From: Glycomyces sp. L485
GTDB lineage: Bacteria; Actinomycetota; Actinomycetes; Mycobacteriales; Micromonosporaceae
Assembly: GCF_022548875.1 (NCBI RefSeq)
Contig: NZ_JAKZEW010000001.1
Span: 264 to 64,263 of the forward strand
Length of the DNA: 64,000 nt
Direction: 5' to 3'
A model generated the notes under the pieces. The model was not told the DNA's origin, did no database searches, and worked only from the letters and a program-made list of their open reading frames with translations. The stretch's first letter is position 1; each line of letters begins with the position of its first letter. The position numbers were made by a program, and so were the translations under genes. Shown here in pieces: positions 33,205 to 42,668 of the stretch.

Positions 33205-33319
33205 AAACGAACCGTAGGCCGCCGCCGCTCCCGATGGGTAATTTTGGTCTGATCTGCGTCGCCCTGAGTTAAGCCGCTCGGCCCCCTGCCGTTCATCGCG
33301 TCGGCGCTACGGTAGTTGA

Positions 33320-34168
33320 GTGTCAGACAACGCCCCGTCATCGATTCGAGAAGTTCCTCCCCAACTCGTCGCCGTCGACCTCGACGGCACGGTCGTCGAT
33401 TACCACCACGGGCAGGCCACTGAGCCCTCGAAGGCCGTTATCGACGCGATCCGGTCCGTCCGCACGGCCGGCGTGCCGGTCGCGGTGGTCACCGGCCGGG
33501 CGATCTGGGGAGCGGTCCGCACCGCCGACGACCTGGGCCTCGACGACGGCTTCGCCTCCTCCTCGCACGGCGCCGGCGAATACGACCTGGCGCTCCGCGA
33601 GATCTCCCACCGGCAGACCGTCGACACGCGCACCGCCGTAGAGCGATTCGTCGCCGTCGACGACTCGGTCGAGTTCGCCGTCGAATGGGACCTCGAAGGG
33701 TGGTACCACACGAAGGGCTTCAAGCGGGACTTCCACGCTAAATGGGGCGGCACCATCACGATCGACGACCTGCTGGAGCGCCCCACCGGCCGCCTGGTCG
33801 CACGCGTCGCCTCGGATACCCCATACGGCGCGGGCATTCGCTGTCCGAACGCGATGCGCCTGGCTGAGAGCGCCGCCCTCGACACTGCCGACTACCACAT
33901 GGAGGTCGGATTCAACGGTTGGATCGACGTCGGTCCGCCCGGAGTGAGTAAGGCCTCCGGACTTGCGCGTATCGCGGAGTACTACGGCGTATCATCGGCC
34001 GACACCGTCGTGTTCGGCGACGCCCACAACGATCTGACCATGTTCGAATGGGCCGGGTACGCGGTCGCGATGGGACAGGCCGCGCCCGAGGTGCGCGCCG
34101 CAGCAGACGAAGTCGCCCCCGCGGTCTGGGAGGACGGCGTCGCGCGAGTACTGCAGCGGTGGTTCTGA
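33320..34168 (+). CDS. Cof-type HAD phosphatase (first of a tandem pair)
   Basis: 282 aa, HAD superfamily subfamily IIB. Motif I is VAVDLDGTVVDY, motif II VTGRAIWG, and the final motif FGDAHNDLTMFEWAG. A capping domain lies between. Such enzymes usually remove phosphate from sugar phosphates or similar small metabolites; the substrate is not predictable. GTG start at 33320 with TACGGT (33308-33313) 6 bases upstream. It is followed by a second Cof-type gene. Confidence 0.88.
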   Translation: MSDNAPSSIREVPPQLVAVDLDGTVVDYHHGQATEPSKAVIDAIRSVRTAGVPVAVVTGRAIWGAVRTADDLGLDDGFASSSHGAGEYDLALREISHRQTVDTRTAVERFVAVDDSVEFAVEWDLEGWYHTKGFKRDFHAKWGGTITIDDLLERPTGRLVARVASDTPYGAGIRCPNAMRLAESAALDTADYHMEVGFNGWIDVGPPGVSKASGLARIAEYYGVSSADTVVFGDAHNDLTMFEWAGYAVAMGQAAPEVRAAADEVAPAVWEDGVARVLQRWF

Positions 34169-34225
34169 CAACCGCGCCAAGCGATCTGGAGCGGCGGATC
34201 GAAGCTCGACAATCAAGGAGGACGC

Positions 34226-35053
34226 ATGATCAACCTGTCGAAGGCTCCCCGGCTCGTCGCTACGGATCTTGACGGCACACTCGTCCGCTCGGACGAGTCC
34301 GTTTCGCCCAGAAGCATGGCCGCGCTCAAGCGCCTGGCCGCCTCGGGAGTCATCGTCGTCGGCGCCACGGGCCGCGGCCCGCGACTGCTCGACCTGTGCC
34401 GCAACGACGTCCCCGCCGCGGACTTCCTCGTCCTCGGCCAGGGCGCGTTCGTCTACGAGTGCCGTTACGACGACACCATCGTCGAGATGTCGAACCGGTC
34501 GGTCGACGGCGAGATCCTGCACGAGGCCCTGCGGCTCATCGAGAACGAGGTCGGTCCGCTGCGCGCCCTGGCCGAGCCGGCCCACCCGGAGCGCCTCATC
34601 GCCGGCGACGCCATGCCCGACTGGCCCTGGCCCGCCGTCACCCTCAAGGTCGCACCGCGCGAGGAGGCTTTCACCGGCCCGATGGTCAAGGGCTACTTCG
34701 TTTCGGACACGATGGACGGTCCCGAGCTGCTGCTCGCCGCCCAAGAGGTCGTCGACGTGGAGAAGGTCGCCGTCACAGAGTCCGGCGTCGGCATCCTCGA
34801 GGTCTGTCCCGTGGGCGTGAACAAGGCCGCCGGTCTCCAGGTCGTCCTCGACAAGTTCGACATCGACTGGTCCGACGTCCTCGTCTTCGGCGACGCCACG
34901 AACGACCTGCCGATGCTGCGCAGTGCCGGGCACGCCGTCGCGATGCCGAACGCCCACCCGTGGGTCAAGCACGTGGCCGACGAGCTCGCCCCGGCCCACA
35001 ACGACGACGACGGCGTGGCCCAGTACCTCGAGTACCTGCTCGACCTGCTCTAA
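34226..35053 (+). CDS. Cof-type HAD phosphatase (second of a tandem pair)
   Basis: 275 aa, same HAD-IIB family as its neighbour. Motif I is VATDLDGTLVRSD, motif II VVGATGRGPR, and the last motif FGDATNDLPMLRSAG. ATG at 34226 has AAGGAGG about 6 bases upstream, unlike the leaderless first gene, so it may be read from the same mRNA. The two proteins diverge well beyond the motifs, so they probably act on different substrates. Confidence 0.9.
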   Translation: MINLSKAPRLVATDLDGTLVRSDESVSPRSMAALKRLAASGVIVVGATGRGPRLLDLCRNDVPAADFLVLGQGAFVYECRYDDTIVEMSNRSVDGEILHEALRLIENEVGPLRALAEPAHPERLIAGDAMPDWPWPAVTLKVAPREEAFTGPMVKGYFVSDTMDGPELLLAAQEVVDVEKVAVTESGVGILEVCPVGVNKAAGLQVVLDKFDIDWSDVLVFGDATNDLPMLRSAGHAVAMPNAHPWVKHVADELAPAHNDDDGVAQYLEYLLDLL

Positions 35054-35313
35054 GCCGCAATGGCATCGCCGGCCGCCTCGACAGGGGGCGGCTCTCGCCG
35101 TCTCCGGGGCAGAGGTTCTGCGCATATCGCGTAGACCGTCGCCGCCGAAGCGGATGACCACGACCCCGACGCCGCGCCGCTGCTCCTCATCCGACCCGCG
35201 ACCGAGCCGCGAACCGGGCCGCCGAAAGAGCGAGATTCGACGATAACCTGCTTAAACGCTAAGATGGAGCGTCCTCCGCCCAGCGGTGAAGTCGAAGTCC
35301 CGAGGATCCACCC

Positions 35314-35814
35314 GTGAGCCACCTGTTCCAGTTCCCCAACCCGGTCAACGAGGTCTCGGCGCGCCTGGTCGCCGCCGGTGTCGTGCTCATGAGCGTCATC
35401 GCGATCGTCTTCCGGCTCGAATGGCTCGTGGCGATCATCGCCCTCGGCTTCATCGCCCGCGTCGCCGCCGGACCGACGTTCAGCGTCCTCGGCCAGTTGG
35501 TGACCAAGATCATCACCCCCAGGCTGCCCGTGGCGGCCAAGCCGGTGCCCGGACCTCCCAAGCGGTTCGCCCAGGGCATCGGCGCGGTCTTCTCACTGGC
35601 CTCGACGGTCCTGCTGTTCGGCTTCGGCGCCGACCTGGCGGCCTGGATCGTGCTCGGCGCTCTGACGATCGCCGCCGCGCTGGAGGCCGCCTTCGCCTTC
35701 TGCCTGGGCTGCAAGATGTTCGCCCTGCTCACCAGGATGGGGCTGATCCCCGAGGCGGTCTGCGAGGCCTGCAACGACATCCGGTCGCGCGGGCCCGTAC
35801 CCGAGTCGGTCTAG
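35314..35814 (+). CDS. DUF4395 membrane protein
   Basis: 166 aa with about four hydrophobic segments (LVAAGVVLMSVIAIVF; LVAIIALGFIARVAAG; FSLASTVLLFGFGADL; IVLGALTIAAALEAAF). Conserved Cys near the end (FCLGCKMF, CEACNDI) match DUF4395, a family of unknown function often found near thioredoxin-like genes, which are absent here. GTG start. The stop is 2 bases from the convergent ABC-F gene. Confidence 0.85.
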   Translation: MSHLFQFPNPVNEVSARLVAAGVVLMSVIAIVFRLEWLVAIIALGFIARVAAGPTFSVLGQLVTKIITPRLPVAAKPVPGPPKRFAQGIGAVFSLASTVLLFGFGADLAAWIVLGALTIAAALEAAFAFCLGCKMFALLTRMGLIPEAVCEACNDIRSRGPVPESV

Positions 35815-35816
35815 CC

Positions 35817-37463
35817 TCAGCGCACGTCCCAGACCGGCTCGTCCGTCTCGACGACCTCGCCGTCGTTCTGAAACACCAGGTAGCGGTCGAAGCCGCGAGC
35901 GAACCAGCGGTCGTGGGTCACCGCGACCACGGTCCCGTCGAACGATCGCAGGCCCGTCTCCAGGGCCTCGGCGCCGGCCAGGTCGAGGTTGTCGGTCGGC
36001 TCGTCGAGCAGGAGACACGTCGCCCCCGACAGCTCCAGCACCAGCACCATGAACCGCGCCTGCTGGCCGCCCGACAGCGTCTTGAAGTCCTGCTCGGACC
36101 GCGAGGTGAGCTCGTAGCGGTTGAGCGCGCTCATCGCCCGCTGCCGGTCCAGCGACGGGCGGTCTTCGTCGCCCTCCCAGAGGATCTCGCGGAGGGTGCG
36201 CCCGACGAACTCGGGATGCTCGTGCGTCTGCGAGAAGTGCCCCGGGTGGACGCGGGCACCGAGCCGGGCGGTGCCCTCGTGCGCCACCGGACCGAGTCCG
36301 CGCTTCGCGGCCAGGCCGCCGTCCGGCTCCGAACCGCCCTGAGCGAGCAGGCGCAGGAAGTGGCTCTTCCCGGTGCCGTTGGCACCCAAGACGGCGACGC
36401 GGTCGCCGTACCAGACCTCCAGGTCGAACGGGAACGTCAGGTCCTCCAGCTCCAACCGCTCGCAGATCACGGCGCGCTTGCCGGTGCGGCCCCCTTCGAG
36501 CTTGACCTTGATCTTCTGCTCGCGCGGGGGCGCGGGCGGCGGCCCGGCCTCCTCGAACTTCCGCAACCGCGTCTGCGCGGCGCGGTAACGCGAGGCCATA
36601 TCCGAGTTGAACGCGGCCTTGTTCTTGTACATGAGCATGAGTTCGCGAAGCTTGTGGTGCTCCTCGTCCCAGCGGCGGCGCAGCTCCTCGAACCGCTCGT
36701 GGCGGGCGGCGCGCGCGTCGTGCCAGGTCGCGAAGCCGCCGCCGTGCGTCCACGTGGTGCCGGCCTCCAACGTCACGATCGATCCGGCGCTGTTGGCGAG
36801 CACCTCCCGGTCGTGGGAGACGAACAGGATCGACTTGTCCGACTCGCGGATCATCCGCTCCAGCTCGCGCTTCGCGGGCACGTCGAGGAAGTTGTCGGGC
36901 TCGTCGAGCACGAGCACCTCCTCGCGGCCGCGCAGCAGCAGCTCCAGGGCGAACCGTTTCTGCTCGCCGCCCGAGAGCGTCCGCAGCGGACGGTCCTTCG
37001 TCTCCTCCCAAGGGAGGCCGAGCACCGAGACTGAGACGGTGTCGCACAGGACGTCGAACTCGTAGCCGCCCGACTCGCCCCAGTCGGCGAGCGCCTGGGC
37101 GTACGCCAGCTGCGTCTTCTCCGAGGCGTCGGCGGCCATGCGCCGCTCGGTCTCGGCCGTGCGCTCGGCGACGGCCCTGAGCTCGGGCGGCGCGAGGGAC
37201 ACGGCGAGGCTCCGCAGCGGACGGACGCCCTCCCTCATGCCGACGAGCTGGCGCATGACACCGAGCCCGCCGCCGTGCGAGACGGTCCCCGAGTCGGGCG
37301 CCAGGGCGCCGGTGACGATATTGAGCAGCGTGGTCTTCCCCGCGCCGTTCGCGCCGATAAGGGCGACCTTCGCCCCCTCGCCGACCCGGAACGACACGTC
37401 CGAGAACAATGCCGTCCCGTCGGTGAGGCGGTAGCCGACGCCTGAGAGATCCACGAAACCCAT
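35817..37463 (-). CDS. ABC-F family ATPase
   Basis: 548 aa with two ABC domains and no membrane segment, so ABC-F: these act on ribosomes, either as translation factors (EttA type) or in antibiotic protection. NBD1 has Walker A GANGAGKT and LSGGEQKRFALELL; NBD2 has GANGTGKS, LSGGQQARFMVLVL and LLLDEPTDNLD. A basic linker of about 100 residues sits between them (EELRRRWDEEHHKLRELM). ATG at 37463 (MGFVDLSG); GACAAT lies 6 bases upstream. The ORF extends further upstream but that part is not coding-like. Resistance or housekeeping role cannot be told from sequence. Confidence 0.93.
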   Translation of the reverse strand: MGFVDLSGVGYRLTDGTALFSDVSFRVGEGAKVALIGANGAGKTTLLNIVTGALAPDSGTVSHGGGLGVMRQLVGMREGVRPLRSLAVSLAPPELRAVAERTAETERRMAADASEKTQLAYAQALADWGESGGYEFDVLCDTVSVSVLGLPWEETKDRPLRTLSGGEQKRFALELLLRGREEVLVLDEPDNFLDVPAKRELERMIRESDKSILFVSHDREVLANSAGSIVTLEAGTTWTHGGGFATWHDARAARHERFEELRRRWDEEHHKLRELMLMYKNKAAFNSDMASRYRAAQTRLRKFEEAGPPPAPPREQKIKVKLEGGRTGKRAVICERLELEDLTFPFDLEVWYGDRVAVLGANGTGKSHFLRLLAQGGSEPDGGLAAKRGLGPVAHEGTARLGARVHPGHFSQTHEHPEFVGRTLREILWEGDEDRPSLDRQRAMSALNRYELTSRSEQDFKTLSGGQQARFMVLVLELSGATCLLLDEPTDNLDLAGAEALETGLRSFDGTVVAVTHDRWFARGFDRYLVFQNDGEVVETDEPVWDVR

Positions 37464-37535
37464 GCGGCGATTGTCAGCGGGTGTGTGCTGGACGTCAAAG
37501 GCATTTGGGTTGACCGTGACCTCGTTGTGACGATT

Positions 37536-37541
37536 TATCCT
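37536..37541 (+). promoter_or_regulatory. -10 box of the small membrane protein gene
   Basis: TATCCT ends 6 bases before the ATG at 37548, with TTGTGA upstream as a possible -35. Confidence 0.4.
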
Positions 37542-37547
37542 GAGAAC

Positions 37548-37694
37548 ATGAGCAAAGTGACCGACAACGGGGAGCGTCGGAAAGGCTTCCTTCGCGACAT
37601 GACCCCGAACGAATGGGTTGAACTGACCATCTTCGTGGCCGTAGGCGTGATCGCCCTGACGGCCGGAATCAACTGGCTCAGCGAAGTAGCCTGA
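37548..37694 (+). CDS. Small single-pass membrane protein
   Basis: 48 aa. The N-terminal half is charged (MSKVTDNGERRKGFLRDM) and the C-terminal half is one helix (WVELTIFVAVGVIALTAGI) followed by NWLSEVA. No family recognised. ATG at 37548 with TATCCT 6 bases upstream. It diverges from the ABC-F gene. Codon use and the clean charged/hydrophobic split support a real gene. Confidence 0.6.
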   Translation: MSKVTDNGERRKGFLRDMTPNEWVELTIFVAVGVIALTAGINWLSEVA

Positions 37695-37714
37695 GCCGCA
37701 ATCGAATCCTGCAA

Positions 37715-37738
37715 CGCCGGACTCGTCCCAGTCCGGCG
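37715..37738 (+). terminator. Hairpin after the small membrane protein gene
   Basis: CGCCGGACT (37715-37723) and AGTCCGGCG (37730-37738) form a perfect 9-bp stem with a 6-base loop. The rest of the gap up to 37973 has a second GC-rich hairpin but no gene. Confidence 0.6.
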
Positions 37739-37973
37739 AACGGTTGATCGCGCCCAAGGGGCGCATCGATCCCCTACCGAATGCAGGCGCAACGGCCGAC
37801 GGCCGCCTTGTGCCCCTTCGGCCCCGCGTCGATCTCGATGAAGCCGCCGATCCTCGTCGTCGGCAGCCCGTGACGAAGACCTCAATCTCATCGACACCGC
37901 CGCCCGCGCGTTGGAGGCCGGGATCGCAGCGGCGACGCCTGGCCACAAGCTCGGAGACGACCTTTGTAGGTAC

Positions 37974-38918
37974 CTACCCCGAACGGCGCCGCCAGGTCGA
38001 GTGCAGCATCCACCAGTGGGCGCCCAGACCCGTCGGGTCGGTCAGCCGACCCGCTGCGCTGGCGCGCGCCAGGTCCATCGCGTACCCGGTCGGGTCCCGG
38101 TATGCCTGCGCCAGCTGCGGACGCTCGATCGGCAGCCCCAGCGCCTTCAACGCCTCCCGCTGGCGCTGCGTCCGTTCGCACGGGATCGCGTCCACCGCCA
38201 CATGCGCCGTGATGTCGCACGTCCCGTCCGGGACCGGCCGCACTTGCCGTCCGTTGAGGAACCCCGCCATCGAGCCTGCCGGAGGCCGGTTCGACCTCTC
38301 GTGGCCGTAGTCGATCGCCAGGGCCGTGCCCGCCGCCAGGCGGCCGGTCAGTTTCCGCCACATGGCCTCGCGCGACAGGCCGATCTCGGCCCGCTGCCCC
38401 GGCACGCTCAGCGGCCACCATTGCGCCAGCCACTTCGCGTCGGCGTCACCCACCGGCGCGCCCGGCCGGGTCGCGCCGGTCTCGTCGACCTCCTCGTAGC
38501 GCAGCTCGCCGGACGTGTCGACGACCGCAACGTCGCACGGAACGTTGTCGAGCAGCTCGCATGCGATCAGCAGACCCGTCACGACCTGCGGGATCTTCGT
38601 CTCCCACCGCACCCGGTCCGGCAGGTCCGATGGCCGCGGGCGCCGCTCGACGGCGACCAGCCGCACCCGGTCGTCCAGCATCGCCGCCAGGTGCCCCAGC
38701 AGTTCGCCGTTCCCCGCGCCCACGTCCACCACGTCGAACGTCGCCGGACGGCCCAGCGCCACATCGACCTGCTCGGCCAGCCGCGCGATCGCCTCGGCGA
38801 ACACCGGAGCCTGCGCACTGGTCGAAAAATGGTAGTAAGGGACCTCCCGGCGGTAGAAACCGCCCGGCCCGTACAGCGCGCGCTCCATTGCGTCGCTCCA
38901 ACGCGTGAACTGCGTCAT
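37974..38918 (-). CDS. MidA/NDUFAF7-type SAM-dependent methyltransferase
   Basis: 314 aa. The SAM-binding core is FDVVDVGAGNGELLGHLA, followed by IACELLDNVPCDVAVV and IDYGHERSNRP, and later DGTCDITAHVAVDAI, which together match the PF02636 (MidA) family. In eukaryotes the homologue methylates a complex I subunit; the bacterial substrate is unknown. Minus-strand TAGGGT (38925-38930) sits 6 bases before the ATG. Monocistronic; no respiratory genes nearby. Confidence 0.88.
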   Translation of the reverse strand: MTQFTRWSDAMERALYGPGGFYRREVPYYHFSTSAQAPVFAEAIARLAEQVDVALGRPATFDVVDVGAGNGELLGHLAAMLDDRVRLVAVERRPRPSDLPDRVRWETKIPQVVTGLLIACELLDNVPCDVAVVDTSGELRYEEVDETGATRPGAPVGDADAKWLAQWWPLSVPGQRAEIGLSREAMWRKLTGRLAAGTALAIDYGHERSNRPPAGSMAGFLNGRQVRPVPDGTCDITAHVAVDAIPCERTQRQREALKALGLPIERPQLAQAYRDPTGYAMDLARASAAGRLTDPTGLGAHWWMLHSTWRRRSG

Positions 38919-39042
38919 CTCCAGACCCTAGCTGGCGTGAATCCTGCCACTCCGGGCCGCCCGGGCTGGCGTCGGCGATCGGGCGAAGCACAATTAACCC
39001 GTAAGCAACGACCGGTACCTCGAACAGGACTGGATCAGCATC

Positions 39043-39948
39043 ATGGATCTCTCAGGCGCCAGGCAGGGCCCCGGCAACGCGGCCAGCCGCCTCGCGGTGG
39101 GCGTCGTGTCCGCCGGGCGGGTCGGCTCCATCGTCGGTGCCGCGCTCCAGCGAGCCGGGCACCGCGTCGTCGCCGCCTCGGCCGTCTCGGACGCCTCGAA
39201 GGCCCGCGCCTCCCGCCACTTCCCCGGCGCCGAGATCCTCCCGCCGCCCGACGTCGCCGCCTCGGCCGAGCTCCTCGTCATCGCCGTCCCCGACGACGCC
39301 ATCGCGCCCCTGGCCGAGTCCCTGCCGATCAGGCCCGGACAGATCGTCGTCCACACATCCGGCGCCCACGGCACCGCCGCACTCGCCCCCGCCCACGGGG
39401 CCGGGGCGCTCACCATCGCCCTCGCCCCCGCCATGACCTTCACCGGCCGGCCCGAGGACCTCGACCGGCTCGACGGCGTCTCGTGGGCAGTCACCGGCGA
39501 GGCCGACGCGCGCTACGTCGGCGAGGCACTCGTGCTGGAGATGGGCGGCGAGCCCGAGCATGTCGACGAGGCCGACCGCGCCCGCTACCACGCCGCGCTC
39601 GTCTACGCCGCCAACCACCTCACCACATTGGTCAACGACGCCGTCGACCAGCTGCGCGACATCGGCGTCGCCGCCCCCGAGCGGCTCTTGTCCCCACTGG
39701 TCTCCGCGTCGCTCGACAATGCGCTGCGCCACGGCGACGCCGGCCTCACCGGCCCGGTCTCCCGCGGCGACGCCGGGACCGTCTCCCGCCACCTGGAGGC
39801 CCTGGCGGGCACCGGCATCGCCGACGCCTACCGCGCCTTGGCCCGGCGCACCGCCGAGCGCGCCCTCGATTCGGGGCGGCTGGGGCCCGGCGACGCCGAA
39901 GGACTGCTCGACGCCCTCGCCCACCCCAAGGAGGAGACCACCGAATGA
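39043..39948 (+). CDS. Rossmann/DUF2520 oxidoreductase-like protein
   Basis: 301 aa. An N-terminal NAD(P)-binding fold (VGVVSAGRVGSIVGAALQ) is followed by the helical DUF2520 domain (YHAALVYAANHLTTLVNDA). The fold recalls ketopantoate reductase and F420-dependent NADP reductases. In many actinobacteria this gene precedes panC, as here, so it is tempting to assign the ketopantoate reductase step, but this is unproven. First gene of the seven-gene cofactor operon; its stop overlaps panC (ATGA). Confidence 0.88.
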   Translation: MDLSGARQGPGNAASRLAVGVVSAGRVGSIVGAALQRAGHRVVAASAVSDASKARASRHFPGAEILPPPDVAASAELLVIAVPDDAIAPLAESLPIRPGQIVVHTSGAHGTAALAPAHGAGALTIALAPAMTFTGRPEDLDRLDGVSWAVTGEADARYVGEALVLEMGGEPEHVDEADRARYHAALVYAANHLTTLVNDAVDQLRDIGVAAPERLLSPLVSASLDNALRHGDAGLTGPVSRGDAGTVSRHLEALAGTGIADAYRALARRTAERALDSGRLGPGDAEGLLDALAHPKEETTE

Positions 39949-40775
39949 GCCAGCTCGTTCATACCCGCGCCGACCTCGCCAGGGCCCGCGCCGCCTTGCC
40001 CGGCCGGGTCGCCGTCGTCACCACCATGGGGGCCCTCCACGACGGCCACCGCGCCAACTTCAAGCGTGCCAAGGAGGTCGCCGACTCGGTGATCGCCACC
40101 GTCTTCGTCAACCCGCTTCAGTTCGGGCCCGGCGAGGACCTCGACCGCTATCCGCGCACCCTCGAGGCCGACGTCGCGATCTGCGAGTCCGAAGGCGTCG
40201 ACGTCGTCTTCGCGCCCGTCGAATCCGAGCTGTACCCGAACGGCCGCACCGGACTCTCCACCGTCCACGCAGGACCTGACGGCGAGATCCTCGAAGGGGC
40301 CTCGCGGCCCGGGTTCTTCACCGGCGTCCTCACCGTCGTCGCCAAGCTGTTCCACCTCACCCGGCCCGACGTCGCCTGCTTCGGCGAGAAGGACTTCCAG
40401 CAGCTCGCCCTGGTCCGCCGCATGGTCCGGGACCTGGACTTCGGCATCGAGATCGCCGCCGTCGAGACCGTACGCGAGGACGACGGGCTCGCCCTGTCGA
40501 GCCGGAACGTCTACCTCTCGGAGATCGAGCGGGCCGCCGCGCTCGCGATCCCGCACGCCGTCCGCGCGGCCCAGGACTCGCCCGACCCGCTCGCGGCGGC
40601 AGAGAAGGTGCTCGCCGCCGAGCCGGGCCTGGCCGTGGACTACGTGACGGTCCGCGCGGGCGACCTCGGCGAGGCCCCCGACTCGGGCCCAGCTCGACTC
40701 CTCATCGCCGCCAACGCCGGCGCCACCCGCCTGATCGACAACGCCCCCGTGCAGATCGGAGACCCCGATGCTTAG
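39945..40775 (+). CDS. panC: Pantothenate synthetase
   Basis: PanC joins pantoate and beta-alanine with ATP to make pantothenate (vitamin B5). 276 aa. Motifs: [11 protein letters not shown] at about 26-35 (first ATP-binding signature), [27 protein letters not shown] with the KMSKS-like role, and [13 protein letters not shown] overlaps the DUF2520 stop. PanD, which supplies beta-alanine, follows with an 8-base overlap. Confidence 0.96.
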   Translation: MSQLVHTRADLARARAALPGRVAVVTTMGALHDGHRANFKRAKEVADSVIATVFVNPLQFGPGEDLDRYPRTLEADVAICESEGVDVVFAPVESELYPNGRTGLSTVHAGPDGEILEGASRPGFFTGVLTVVAKLFHLTRPDVACFGEKDFQQLALVRRMVRDLDFGIEIAAVETVREDDGLALSSRNVYLSEIERAAALAIPHAVRAAQDSPDPLAAAEKVLAAEPGLAVDYVTVRAGDLGEAPDSGPARLLIAANAGATRLIDNAPVQIGDPDA

Positions 40776-41190
40776 GAACATGTTCAAGTCCAAGATCCAC
40801 CGCGCCACGATCACGCAGGCCGACCTCCATTACGTCGGCTCGGTGACCGTCGACGCAGACCTGCTCGACGCCGCCGACATCCTCGACGGCGAGCAGGTCG
40901 CGATCGTCGACATCACCAACGGCGCACGCCTGGAGACGTACACGATCGCCGGTGAGCGCGGCAGCGGCGTCATCGGCATCAACGGGGCCGCCGCGCACCT
41001 GGTGAACCCCGGCGACCTGGTGATCCTCATCTCTTACGCCCAGATGGAAGACGCCGAGGCGAAGGCGTTCACGCCTCGTGTGGTCCACGTGGACGAGCGC
41101 AATGCGATCATCGAGGTGAACGGCGACAAGGCCGCGCCCGCGCCGGGGACGGCGGGCAACGCGGTGGCATCCCCACTAGCCGAGCGGTAA
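40768..41190 (+). CDS. panD: Aspartate 1-decarboxylase
   Basis: PanD makes beta-alanine from aspartate for pantothenate. It is a self-processed pyruvoyl enzyme; the cleavage site Gly24-Ser25 is present in HYVGSVTVD. 140 aa is normal for an actinobacterial zymogen, with a flexible C-terminal tail ([11 protein letters not shown]). It overlaps panC by 8 bases, so translation is coupled. Confidence 0.96.
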   Translation: MLRNMFKSKIHRATITQADLHYVGSVTVDADLLDAADILDGEQVAIVDITNGARLETYTIAGERGSGVIGINGAAAHLVNPGDLVILISYAQMEDAEAKAFTPRVVHVDERNAIIEVNGDKAAPAPGTAGNAVASPLAER

Positions 41191-41201
41191 GTTTCTTGAG
41201 C

Positions 41202-42668
41202 ATGACCGAAGAAAAGAAGAACGAGGCCGCCGACGAGGGCAAGCAGGGCGACAAACCCGAACCCTCGGACGACCTCAAGACCACCCACCACACCCTCGGT
41301 GACCTCTCCTACACCGCCACCACGGGGCGGATCGTCCTGCGCGAGGAGGTCACGGAGGAAGAGAAGTACAACGGCCGCAAGCCCAAGGCCGAGGTCTCCG
41401 TCACCTACTACGTCCTCGACGGCGCCGACGTCACCTCCCGGCCGGTGACGTTCGCCTTCAACGGCGGCCCCGGATCGTCCTCGGTCTGGCTGCACATGGG
41501 CCTGCTCGGGCCCCGCCGCGTCGACTCCGGCGACGCCGGGAACCCCACCCCGCCGCCGTACGGGCTGCTCGACAACGAGGAGACGCTCCTGCGGCACTCC
41601 GACCTGGTCTTCATCGACCCGGTCTCGACCGGCTACTCGCGCGCCGTGGAGGGCGAGAAGGCGAAGGACTACCACGGCTTCACCGGCGACATCGAGTCCG
41701 TCGCCGAGATCATCCGGCTGTGGACGACACGGCACAACCGCTGGCTGTCGCCGAAGTTCATCATCGGCGAGTCCTACGGCGGCACCCGCGGCGCGGGCCT
41801 GGCCGACTACCTTCAGAACCGCTACGGCATGTTCCTCAACGGGGTCATGTTCATCGCACCGGCGTTCAACCTCGAGGCGCTGTACCTCGCCAAGCGCTCC
41901 GACGTGCCGGACCCGCTGTTTCTGCCGACGTACGCGGCCACCTCGCACTACCACGGCCTCCAGGAGGGCCGCGAACTCGACGAGCTCGTCGCAGAGGCCC
42001 GCGACTACACCGACGAGTACCGTTCGGTCCTCGCCAAGGGGCAGAACCTGGCACCCGAGGAGCGGGCGGCCGCGGTCGCGAAGATCGCCTCGCTCGCCGG
42101 CGTCAGCGAGGAGTACGTCGACCGCGCGAACCTGCGTCTGGAACACACCCGGTACTACGCCGAGCTGCTGCGGCACAAGAAGCTCGTGACCGGCCGCCTC
42201 GACACCCGCTTCACCGGGCCCGCCGACCACCACATCCACGAGCAGATGCCGTACGACCCGTTCATGCCGGCCATCGGCGGCCCCTACACGGCCGCCCTCC
42301 AGTACTACCTGCACGCCGAGCTCGAATACGAGAACGACGCCGTCTACGAGACCATTTCGAGAGTCATCGAGAACTGGTCGTTCAAGGAGTTCGAGGGCAA
42401 GGCGGTGGACGTCATCGACAAGCTCGGCAACGCCATGCGCGTCAACCAGGCGCTCCAGGTCCACGTCGCGATGGGCCGCTACGACGGCGGCGTCCCGATC
42501 GAGGCGATCGAGTACACGCTCGACCACTTGGAGATCCCGCTCGAAGCGCGCGAGCGGATCGAGACCAAGAGCTACCCGGCCGGGCACATGATGTACGTGC
42601 ACGAGCCTTCGCGCGTCCAGCAGTCGGCCGACCTGGCCGACTTCGTAGGGAGAGCATCGAACCGGTGA
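41202..42668 (+). CDS. S10-like serine carboxypeptidase, cytoplasmic
   Basis: 488 aa of the alpha/beta-hydrolase S10 carboxypeptidase family. The oxyanion region FAFNGGPGSSSVWLHMG and nucleophile GESYGG are intact; the Asp is likely in GRYDGGVPI and the His in YPAGHMMYV. No signal peptide is present, which is unusual because S10 enzymes are normally exported. It is embedded in the NAD/CoA operon: its stop overlaps the nadB start (GTGA). Substrate and link to the pathway are unknown. I chose the ATG at 41202 over a TTG at 41196. Confidence 0.88.
   Translation: MTEEKKNEAADEGKQGDKPEPSDDLKTTHHTLGDLSYTATTGRIVLREEVTEEEKYNGRKPKAEVSVTYYVLDGADVTSRPVTFAFNGGPGSSSVWLHMGLLGPRRVDSGDAGNPTPPPYGLLDNEETLLRHSDLVFIDPVSTGYSRAVEGEKAKDYHGFTGDIESVAEIIRLWTTRHNRWLSPKFIIGESYGGTRGAGLADYLQNRYGMFLNGVMFIAPAFNLEALYLAKRSDVPDPLFLPTYAATSHYHGLQEGRELDELVAEARDYTDEYRSVLAKGQNLAPEERAAAVAKIASLAGVSEEYVDRANLRLEHTRYYAELLRHKKLVTGRLDTRFTGPADHHIHEQMPYDPFMPAIGGPYTAALQYYLHAELEYENDAVYETISRVIENWSFKEFEGKAVDVIDKLGNAMRVNQALQVHVAMGRYDGGVPIEAIEYTLDHLEIPLEARERIETKSYPAGHMMYVHEPSRVQQSADLADFVGRASNR

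Noticed and set aside
35817-37463. Calling the ABC-F protein an antibiotic-resistance gene
   Set aside because: ABC-F proteins also include housekeeping translation factors, and no linked antibiotic cluster is present.
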